NCBI GenBank assembly: GCA_002179805.1
Contig: NAVB01000161.1
Span: forward strand, 1-20,391
DNA from: Acanthamoeba lenticulata
Taxonomy: Eukaryota > Discosea > Longamoebia > Acanthamoebidae
DNA: 20,391 nt
Direction of reading: 5' to 3'
The translations under genes were made by a program, and so were the position numbers. The notes under the pieces are model-generated. The model was not told where the DNA came from. It saw nothing but the letters and a program-made list of their open reading frames with translations, and searched no databases. Shown in pieces: positions 1-8,493 of this stretch (positions are counted from its first letter, which is position 1; each line of letters begins with the position of its first letter).

Positions 1-3000
1 GTCGGCTGTGGCGGGTGGCCGCGCCGTCCATCGTCGAACGGGTTGTACGACGGCTGCGGCGGCTGGATCTGCTGCTGCTGCTGCGGTTGGTGCGGCGCGA
101 GCGGCTGCGGGCGCTGCTGCGACAGCGGCACCATGTGCGGCAGCGTTTCATCGGATAGCAGGTCGACGCGGGGCTGCTGCTGCTGCAGAGGCGAAGGCAA
201 AGGCGAGGGCGAAGCCGGCCGGTGTTGGTTCGCGCCTGTGGGCCGCGGCTGCGGGAGCGGAGGCACGCCGCAAAAGGGCCGCCCGGCACCGACGGGCACG
301 TGGGTCAGGTTGACGGCCTGCCTCGAGCGCCGCTTCTCCTCCTTGCGGTGCCGCTCGTCCTCGAGGCGGGCCATCGACAGGGCCGCCCGGAGCTCGCGCT
401 CCTCGTCGAACGCGCCGCTCTCGCTTTCGTCCTCGAGCCGTTGCTGCTGTTCCTCCTCCTCTTCCTCCTTTCGCTGCCGCTGCTGCTGCTGCTCGTCCCA
501 GCCGCCGTGCGCCGGTGAGGCGCTGGTGTTGGTGGCGTAGGGGCTGGCCCCGCCGCCATAGACCAGGAGCCGCTGCGGCACCGGCGAGTGGAGCGAGCCG
601 CCGGCGCTGGCGACGGACTGCCCGACCTCCAAGTCTGCGCGAATAGAATAATAAACAAATAAATAAATATTATATTGAATGAACGAAAAAAATGTATATA
701 ATAAACAAATAAAAATGGCAAAAGTACCGTCGAGTTGGCGATGAGGCGATTCGCCAAAGGTGTTGAGGATGGTGAAGTTGGAGGGGAAGGTGTCCGACGA
801 GAACTGGCCGTGGCTCGGGCCGTCCAGTTCCGTCACGGGAATCACCAAGCGATTGGCCTCCACGAACGACGTGTGGAACCCGTATCTGCGTCATCGTCAT
901 CACCATCAACATCACCATCACCATCGTCATCATCATCATCGTCATGCCCATCACGGGAAGCTTCCGTCCGAGAGCGAGCGCGAGCGGGTACCGGAAGGTG
1001 AGGCGCGGGTAGGACTTGCCGATCAGGAGGTCCTGGAAATGATACACCTGACCATGATGATCATGATGATGATGATGACGATCATGGGCGCGAGGCGGAA
1101 CAGGAGGATATGTGAGCCGGTGTTGCAGAAGGAGAAGGAGAAGAAGGAGAAGGAGGAGAAGGAGGAGAACCCGAATGAGCACGTCGCCGGCCAGAGGGAT
1201 GTTGAGGTCGAGCACGATGCTCGAGTCGCCCCGTCGGGCCGAGTAGCTGCGGGGCGCCTTGCGCAGGAAAAAGGGCGAATGGAACCGGTTCATGTAGACC
1301 AGCTCCACCACGGGCCAGAAGCCGCCCTTGAGCACATCCACCTCCGGCACCGGCATCATCTCGATGCGCTGCGCACATTGTGAACGATGAAATCATAACA
1401 TGAATAATCAGACAAGCGTACGAAAGAGCAGTGAGACGGCCCAGAGTTGAGGGCAAACTGGTGAGGTTGTTGCAAGCAAGCATGAGCACTTCAAGATTGG
1501 TCAGGTGGCCCAGCGAGTCGGGCAGGCTTTCCAGCTTGTTCTCCTCCAGATAGAGCTCTTGAAGGGTCTGCTCCAGAGGACGGAGGACGGCGGTCAAGCT
1601 GACGCGCATGCCCAAGAGAGGGGGAGGGGATGAAGCGCGAGGCACCTCAAGGCGAGAGATGGCAGATGGGATGGAGGTGAGCTTGTTGTGGCTCAAGTCG
1701 AGGGTGACGAGGTTGGTCAAGAGGAGGACTGGGGCGGGGAAGCTGGAGAACGCGTTTCGGTTCAGCCATAGACTCCTGGACTCTCCTCGAATTCATCAGC
1801 AAACTCGACGAACAAAAGTTGCCTGAAAGGAGAAGTGTTGACGTACGAGAGGCTCGTCGACCAAACACGGTAGACACTCTGCGTTGGTCCATTGAGGTCG
1901 AGTGAGAGCAACTCTTGCTCACGAGGCTCCTCTTCCGTTGTTGACGCAGCTTCAGAGACACTAGAAGAATCCATCATTATTGTAGGCAACGAGGACAGTC
2001 GGTTATGCTGCATCTCAAGCACTGAGAGCCTCAGCTGAGAAGCAGACACGTCAACAATCACCAAAGATTAGCCATCAAGTCCATCTCACAGAACAACATC
2101 GTTCACACTTGTACCAGCAGAAGGCTTGGCGGGGAGCAGCCCTCAAGCTTCGTGTCAAAGAGGTGCAGCACGCAAAGGTCGAGGGGAACGGCCTTTTCCT
2201 CGCCTGCAACATCATCAATTAATTGATGAGACATGGGGCACACAGAGCAGACTGAGCAAAGAGGTACCATTGGGGAGGAAGATTGTGACGTCTTGGACAA
2301 CATCGTCATCGTCATCGTCATCGTCATCATTTCCCAAGGCTGCAATCTTCTGGACCGTGCTGTTGATGCTCTCTAAAGCCAGGTCTGGGAAACCTGAGCT
2401 ACCAAGCGAATTGTGGCTCAAGTCCAGCGTGTAAAGTGTGCGTGGAAGCTCAAAGAGTGGGAAGGTGTGCAGCCGATTGTTTGTGTAGAAAAGCGCACGA
2501 AGTTGCTTGTTTGCGGCCAGGATCTGAGCCGGGAATGTTGTGAACTTATTGCTGGCCAGTAAGGATGGTCACGCGCAGAAGCACCATTTCTGTTTTTTTG
2601 TTTTTTTTTTGAATTAAAAGAAAATAAAATATAACGACCATAAAAATAGACCAAATACAACAAATAAAAACTGAAGCAGGAGGTACCAGGAGGTAAGTGA
2701 CCGCGTAGGCCGCACACCCCAGTCTCCCAAAAGTCCGTCTCTTCTTGCTCTTCGGTTTGTCTTTCCTCTTCTTGTTCTTCTTGTACCTCACTTTGATCAG
2801 GCTCCGCTACCGCGTTGGAAGTCTCCCCCTGAGGAATGAAATGCTCCGCATCCGCCTCCAAGAGGGTTTCGTCAGCATGCCCCGGCTGCTGGCTGTCTGC
2901 ACCTTCGCTCGGCAAAGCGTTGATATCTTGTCTCTGGATCAAGCGTTTGAACAGATGGAGAAAGACCTGGTCGATCACCTTCCCAGCGTGTTTCATCCTG

Positions 3001-3648
3001 TTACAGTGTCAATCAGAAAATTAACGGCACAACCCTGCGCGGTCGCTTGATTTGCACGCGTACCGCTGGCGGTTGGCATTTCTCCATGAGTTCTTGGCGT
3101 TGACGTCGCCGTCAACATCGATTCCAAGCAAGGTATCCATGTCGCCAGTTAGCGACGACAGGAATGCAATCAATGCTTGGCCCATCGACTCAGGCGAGGT
3201 GTAAGCATCAGCTTTGTGGTCGGCCAAAAAAGGCACTAGGTTCTTCAGGCGCTCTTCTGGTTGGGTAAACAGGAGCTCCTGGAAGACTTGCACAGGATGT
3301 TGCACTATCTTTGGTCCCGTTTGGGCATCAAAGCGGGAGCAAGCAGTGAACAGGCGCAGGTCGGACGGGGCAAGCGAAGAGCCGACATGGCTAAAGACAG
3401 TTGGGTTGGTCGAGAAGAAGGGAAACAGCGAACGCACGTACAAGGCGCGCCATAGAGAGGGCAGGCTTGCAAGCACATGCCACTCAGTGCACACCTGCCT
3501 CACTCTGACCCACACGCGTTAGTGCTCACCCTTGGAGGGGGGGGGGGAAGCAAGGCGTAGAAGGCGAAATAAACCTGGCCAGCTGCGGAATAGAGAGAAA
3601 GCTGAGAACGTGCGCCCAACACTCGGGAGGCAAGCCGACCTCGCCCAT
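1..3648 (-). CDS. F-box, leucine-rich-repeat and PTEN-type C2 domain protein, 3' end outside window
   Basis: Exons read on the minus strand: 3648-3575, 3504-3064, 2997-about 2716, 2551-2268, 2203-2115, 2034-1847, 1775-1646, 1567-1422, 1368-1171, 1047-992, 885-728, 634 to beyond base 1. The ATG at 3648 opens an F-box (LPPECWAHVLSFLSIPQLAR, then VRQVCTEWHVLASLPSLWRA across the first intron), normally the SKP1-binding part of an SCF ubiquitin ligase. An acidic segment follows, then leucine-rich repeats (TLDLSHNSL, LEMQHNRLSSLP, SLWLNRNAFSSFP, TLDLSHNKLTSIP, ELYLEENKLESLP, LMLACNNLTSLP). Next is a C2 domain of the PTEN/tensin/auxilin type (GGFWPVVELVY, LNIPLAGDVLIRVYHFQ, GFHTSFVEANRLVIPVTELD). 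No Cys-x5-Arg phosphatase loop precedes it and there is no room for one. The tail holds Gln and Glu runs, a UIM-like helix (EERELRAALSMARLEDE), DLLSDE and an NPF motif (44-36), which suggests ubiquitin and endocytic adaptor binding. Junction 1422/1368 is out of phase, and the 2715-2552 intron is a best guess. Confidence 0.78.
635..727 (-). other. AT-rich intron of the F-box/LRR/C2 gene
   Basis: Minus-strand intron with donor GTACTT at 727 and acceptor CGCAG ending at 635. By my count only about 20% of the 93 bases are G or C, against GC-rich exons on both sides. The flanking exons join in phase (G + AC makes Asp), which supports the call. Confidence 0.75.
886..991 (-). repeat. Intron filled with GAT/GGT trinucleotide repeats
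   Basis: This intron (donor GTACCC at 991, acceptor GACGCAG ending at 886) is largely a degenerate trinucleotide repeat. On the plus strand it reads as CATCAT, CACCAT and CGTCAT units, densest at 890-950. The exons either side join in phase inside the C2 domain (LTFR then YGFHTSF), so the repeat is intronic and not a His or Met tract. Confidence 0.75.
1048..1170 (-). repeat. Intron with (CTCCTT)n-type and (CAT)n-type simple repeats
   Basis: Minus-strand intron within the C2 domain, donor GTTCTC at 1170 and acceptor GGTCAG ending at 1048. Its 5' half is a polypyrimidine microsatellite (plus-strand GGAGAA units, about 1129-1169). Its 3' half is an ATC/ATG repeat (about 1050-1086). The exons meet in phase 0 (GDVLIR then VYHFQ). 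Confidence 0.7.
2301..2330 (-). repeat. Coding hexanucleotide repeat giving an aspartate run
   Basis: Five near-perfect units of plus-strand CATCGT, read on the minus strand in the F-box/LRR gene as alternating GAT and GAC codons. They give nine consecutive Asp residues in a loop between leucine-rich repeats. The alternating synonymous codons make it a hexamer rather than a trimer repeat. Confidence 0.85.
3505..3574 (-). other. First intron of the F-box gene, with homopolymer and branch-point-like CTAAC
   Basis: Donor GTTTAT at 3574, acceptor GGTCAG ending at 3505, 70 nt. It holds an 11-base homopolymer (plus-strand G at 3537-3547). A CACTAACG sequence, matching a CTAAC branch-point consensus, lies shortly upstream of the acceptor. 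It splits the F-box in phase 2 (AG + A gives Arg). Confidence 0.75.
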
Positions 3649-4337
3649 CCTTGTGCTGTTGTGTGTTGTGCGGAAAGAAGAAATAATTCGGGCAGTTAAA
3701 ATTACGCAAATTAGCGACTGGAAAACCGGAGCCACAAGGGACCATCAGCCCGTAGTTTCCCAAAGGACGCACATAATGTTGCACTGAGGCTGCACGAGCG
3801 TTGATGGATACGGCCATACTGCGCACCGCTTCCCATCCTCACCTCATCACCTGGTGCGTCCTTCGTTGTGATGTTAAGCAGTTTTCTGTAACTTTATTTG
3901 CATGTGTCGTGAATCTGTTCGCAACTCTTCGGCACGCCTGACTTTCCATCCTTGACATCTGTCATGTGGCGGTCCGAATTTGTACCCAAACGCTTGGACA
4001 CAAACGACGGTGGTTGGTCGCCCTGTCCGCAAGGTCCAAAACGGTTCATGTTTCCAACCGACGTCAGGCTATTACCCAGCAGCGTTAAAAAAGCAGCAAA
4101 TAATTGGCTACTTCGATGAGGAAAATATATTTTCTTGCGTTTTCTACTTTCGTGCCGACCAAAAGCCAGCACCGCGTGCCCGCTCCCGCGACAACGACAA
4201 CGATTAGGGCTGCGCATACAACGTCCTCCCACATACAACACTTTGATCCTGTGGCAAGTTTTCGGATTACTTCGCAGACGAACCGTGGCAGAGCGGCAAC
4301 CACGCCTGAAATCGTTGAATCTGATTTGCATTAGCTA
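3649..4337. promoter_or_regulatory. Divergent intergenic region, probable bidirectional promoter
   Basis: These 689 bases lie between the start codons of the minus-strand F-box gene and the plus-strand Mediator-like gene, so both promoters should be here. Base composition is lower in G+C than the exons. I see no convincing TATA box near either start and no conserved reading frame. An AG just before the F-box ATG (CACAAG, then G, then the ATG) could be the acceptor of a 5'-UTR intron, but nothing proves it. Confidence 0.45.
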
Positions 4338-7300
4338 ATGCAGGCCTCTAGAGGCAACATCAATTTAAATCTTACCATCTCCCATGCCGACAGGGAGCAA
4401 GCGAAAGCCAAAATGTATGTCGCATCTATGTGTTGCAGTTCATGAATTTGATCTCTAATTGGAGGAATTTATGGCAGCATCGATTACATGAAAGCACAGG
4501 CCAAGCTTGCTTTGGGCAAAGAGTTAGATCCTTCCGACATCATCCCCTTTGTGGACCAGGTATGCGTTGAAACCTACTGCAATGGCCCCGCATGTAAGTG
4601 CCAACTGTACTGTGCAGGTGGAAGAGGATGACTACATGGGGGCTAAGAGCAACGAGGACTACCATGCCGCCATCACAGCGCGGCTCCATTACATTGAAAT
4701 GCAACTTCAAGTCGTCTCGTTCCAGCTGTATCCAGCAATGATGGCAGCGACTAGACAGGTTCGTCTGACTCCGCTAGTAAGGATCCGCAGCGGTTAACCT
4801 GAGCTGAGCAGTTGCCGTCACGTGTACCGGGCTCCCCCACACCGAGCACGCACTCGCCTGAAATCGTTGGTCTAGCACCTACACAGACCGCAGCCTCCGC
4901 TGACTCAGCGAGGCTTACCTCGGCGCTCTCCCAACCTCCTGCTCCGCGAAGAACCGCCGGCACGCAAGCCAAGGCAACTGCCTCTTCCACCACGCAGGCC
5001 ACAACTGCCCGCCCGACAGCACAACCTTCCTTCCGGAATCAGGGTATACCGTCACCTGCGCCTTCTGCTCCGCAGACTCAGATGCAACACCCGCAGCCGT
5101 CGCACTCGCCGATTAGTTTCCGTCACCACGTCTTTATGCCACCACCTGGCTCCTCGACGGCGTCAGCTCCTCCTTCTGCGGGCCAAGCTTCGGTGTCGAA
5201 AGCGGTAGCCATGCCACCGGGGACGCCCTCGCCCCCTTCTTCTCCTGCCAGTAATCCAGCGCTACGCCCTGCTACCAACGGCAACAACGTGCGGCCCAAT
5301 GGACCCTTGCCTTCCGCCACCACCACCTCCACGACACCTACGACTGCGGCAGCAGCGACGACCATCAACGGCCGCAGTCAGTTGCTGACCACTGCTTCGA
5401 ATGCGAGGCCTAGCCATGCCAAGGACGCGGACATGGAGCAGTACTTCTGGTCTAAGGTATTTTGACTAAGGTCTTCTCACCTGTACTTGTGATTTCAAGG
5501 TAAACTGACTTGAGTTCAATCAGCTCGATGTGCTTCGAGCCACGTTTAGCTCTACACTGGCTACTCTCATCAGGCGCGTCGAGACTTTACAGGCTGAAAA
5601 TAGCGCGAATATGATGACGGTTCAGCGCAAGATGGTCCCGACTATGCCGCCAGATCAGCTCAAACCCCTGCACACGCAGTGGAACGTCCTCAACAGCCAT
5701 AAGAGTCAGCTCAAGGCACTACTGGACCGCATGCACGTCTATCTGAAGTTCTTCAACTTTACGCCCAGTAATCACATCTTTGATAAAGGTGCTTCGTTAC
5801 CTCCCTTCCCCAGCCGCAAGCTCGATTAGATCCAACAATTGATCTCTCCCTCGCAGACCCGGACATGTACTTGGTGAATATCTGCGAGATGCAGTTTCAG
5901 TACTGGACTCAGCAGAGCGGTGGTGAGGCTTTTTCGCTCAGAGGTCCCAACTCGGTCCCGCATCCTTTTCAACCACAACAGCACGTTGTGAGCACCACTA
6001 CTTCGCTTCGCGGACCGGCACCGCCCCGCACTCCACTGCTCTATGGCACCAGCTCGTCAAGCACAATGAGCACAATGTCGCAGATGCCTGTTACATCTGG
6101 ATTTGGCGCTGGGTCGAGGGAGGTTTTAGCCAACGCATCGGCGAATCTGCCTGTGATGACGTCCACGACAACGACAAGATCGAATCGGGTCGGCATGTCG
6201 CCCTTGTCCGCTTCCTCGACGACTGCAACGACAGCGAACAACATGCCTCGAATACCGCCTGGAACATTACCATACTGCTCCAGCGATGACCTTTTGCGGC
6301 GTGATCTGCATGCGGTCCGAGAAGAAGTTGAGGAGCTTCGTCGGCAACTGATTGAACGCGAGACCGAGATCACTCGACTCAAGACCCAGAAGCGAGACTG
6401 GAAGACTCGCTACCTCGAGCTCGCCCTCAAGCGTCACAACAAGGCTGCCACAGCAGCGTCAGCAACCGCAGTTGCCTCTGCTTCGGCGCCAGGCTGGGAC
6501 AGCAGTCTATTGCCGATCTCGACGCCCGCTTCCGCCGCGGAGCTCATGTTACCGACGTTGTCCTCGCTTCCTCCTCCTTTGGTGCTCATCGACTCTTGGC
6601 CGAAGTCGCCTCTGTCTTCGACGGGCCTCCTCTCGCCTCCGTCGTCGTCCTCTGACTCGCGACCTACGTCCCCGCCCGCGCTTTCACCCTTGAACGGGTC
6701 TGCCTCTACAACCTCATCAGCTCTTGCACTTGCGCGCGCGTCCTCGCCTTCACATTCGACATCTTCGTCTTCAGCACCAAGCGCACTCGCCAGTGCGCTG
6801 CTGTGGCGAGGGGCTGTCTCGCCCAATTGGCTCGCCAACAGCGACGCCAAGATCATGCTGGAGATTCATCTGACTTCCCCACCTCCGTCTGGTCTACTTC
6901 GGTAAGGCACTCGCTGTGCGCATCTTTCCTCCTTCTGCTCACTAAAGTGGCATGAATTCTCGGATGTGCACGCGTAGAGAGGCGCAAGGCTGGCCGTCGA
7001 CCATCCAATTGAAGGGCATATGCCCACGCAAGGATGCGCTCAGCGTTATCGGGCGCTGCCGATCCAGGGTAGACAACTCCCGCCTCCCATGATCCCCTTA
7101 CACACGGGTGTGGTTTAGTACTAACCTACACCCGCTCCGGCGCACGCAACAGCTGGTGGTGAGCCTCACGCATGTAGGCGACGTCGAAAGTGCCAAGTGC
7201 CTCTCGCGCGTATATCGCAGCTTGCGCAAGGCCGACAAGGTTTGTGGCCCTTCCTTGGTTTCGCTCAGACTTTCTATTCATCTAATTTGCATTGAAACAT

Positions 7301-8254
7301 CCCCTTCACGTCCAGGTGGGGATTGGAGATAGCATCCCGGGGAGGATGCTGTTGGTCGAGCCTATTCCTTCAGATCAGAACGAGTTTAAGCTTCAGGGCT
7401 ACATCCTGCTCAGCACACAAGCGGGGGTCCGACCCCGGGCGGATCGCTTGAGGTTGGACCAAAACATGCCCAAGCTTCTCGAGAAGAAGAACAACAACGA
7501 AAGGAGGACGAAGGACGAGGAAGAGGAGGTGAGAGAAGAGGAGGAAGGAGTGACGGGTAGCGCTGCGCCTCCACAACTCGAGGCGGAGATGATGGGCGAA
7601 GTGGAAAAGAAGGAAGAAAAGAACGACAAGGAAGAGGATGGGGAGTACGAGGACGAGGAAGAGGAAGAAGAGAAAGATCCGTTGATGAACCACAGACGAA
7701 AGGCGAAGAGGCGCTGCGTGAAGAGGACAACGCAGAGACAGAAGCGCAATCCAGTCGTCGAAGACGGTGATGATGATGACGATGATGATGAAGACTACAA
7801 GGAAGAGGCGGTGGACACTATGGAAGACGGGGAGCTTCAACCGCGGAAGAACATCACGGAGCAGGCGAGCGAGGAAGAATCGAAAGAGAAGGAGGAAGGG
7901 AAAGAGGAAGAGCAGGCGCAAGAGAAGAAGGAAGAGGAGGGAGAAGAGGTAAAAGGGAAGCCAAAGCGGAAAAGAAAGCGAAGGTGGATCACTGAAGAAG
8001 AGCCCAGTGACGATCAAGAGGACGAGGAGGCACCGGCCGAGACGGCCCAGGAGGCCTCCGAAGAGGATGAAGAGCAAGTTCAAGAAGAGAAGAGGAAGGT
8101 CAGGGAGGAGGCCGACGCAGAGTCCGACATCGAAGCAGCAATCACGGGACTTGAAACCTCGGTGGAGCTCCGAGAAGACAAGGCGCCCCGACGGAGGCTG
8201 CGCAAGAAGAGGCAGAACAAGAAGACTAAGAGGCCCAGGCTGGAAGCCAAGTGA
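4338..8254 (+). CDS. Mediator-like protein: MED15-type KIX and helical segment plus MED25 ACID/PTOV-like domain
   Basis: Exons: 4338-4414, 4478-4559, 4618-4758, 4812-5456, 5524-5788, 5857-6901, 6978-7068, 7153-7239, 7316-8254. All phases match and give 1123 residues. Residues about 14-86 resemble the MED15 KIX domain, the three-helix pocket that binds activators (AKIIDYMK; GAKSNEDYHAAITARLHYIE). Residues about 101-300 are Pro/Ser/Thr/Ala-rich. Residues about 304-425 resemble the conserved helical part of plant-type MED15 (YFWSKLDVLRATF; LKALLDRMHVYLKFF). Residues about 548-600 form a coiled coil (REEVEELRRQLIERETEI). Residues about 716-847 resemble the activator-binding ACID/PTOV barrel of MED25 (LLWRGAVSPN; GWPSTIQLKGICP; DVESAKCLSRVYRSL; PIPSDQNEF). 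The MED25 N-terminal VWA domain is absent. The tail from about 860 is Glu/Lys/Asp-rich and ends in a basic stretch suitable as a nuclear signal (KKTKRPRLEAK). A role in Mediator is inferred from motif resemblance alone. Confidence 0.72.
7480..8250 (+). repeat. Purine-rich low-complexity region encoding the charged tail
   Basis: Within the last exon of the Mediator-like gene the plus strand is overwhelmingly A and G (GAAGAG, GAGGAG and AAGAAG units, with a GATGATGAC patch near 7768-7794). It encodes alternating acidic and basic runs, a typical disordered nuclear tail. The bias also leaves long reading frames open on the opposite strand, which are not genes. Confidence 0.8.
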
Positions 8255-8493
8255 GTGATCTGGCTGTCTGGCTTACATGTTCGGCAATGTACAGGTGAAA
8301 TAGAGAGATATCGTTGGCCAGCTAACAGAGCCCAACGCGCTACATCCGCCTCGTGATTGGTGGCATGGCTTGTTTGTGGGGCCAACAGCCGTCGTCCACA
8401 ATTAATTAAGGGAGAAAAAAAGAAAATGTTTGCAGAAACACTGTCGCGCGCTGCCCATCTTTGTCGGTGGGGGCGAACGCCTTGCCCGAGAAG

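Noticed and set aside
1..540. Cys-rich and Ala-rich plus-strand frames at the left edge
   Set aside because: They are opposite the Gln/Pro-rich tail exon. CAG and CCG codons read backwards as CTG and CGG, and in shifted frames give Cys or Ala runs.
2745..3050. Plus-strand frame with a hydrophobic start, membrane-like
   Set aside because: It is the complement of the acidic Glu-rich exon of the F-box gene. The minus strand joins in phase with its neighbours.
3894..4331. 145-residue minus-strand frame in the divergent region
   Set aside because: Basic, low-quality composition with no recognisable motif and no splice partner found. Treated as chance in the intergenic region.
7370..8083. 237-residue Leu/Phe-rich frame on the minus strand, looking like a membrane protein
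   Set aside because: It is the reverse of the Glu/Lys-rich tail: GAG and AAG codons read backwards as Leu and Phe. It has no independent start context or domain.
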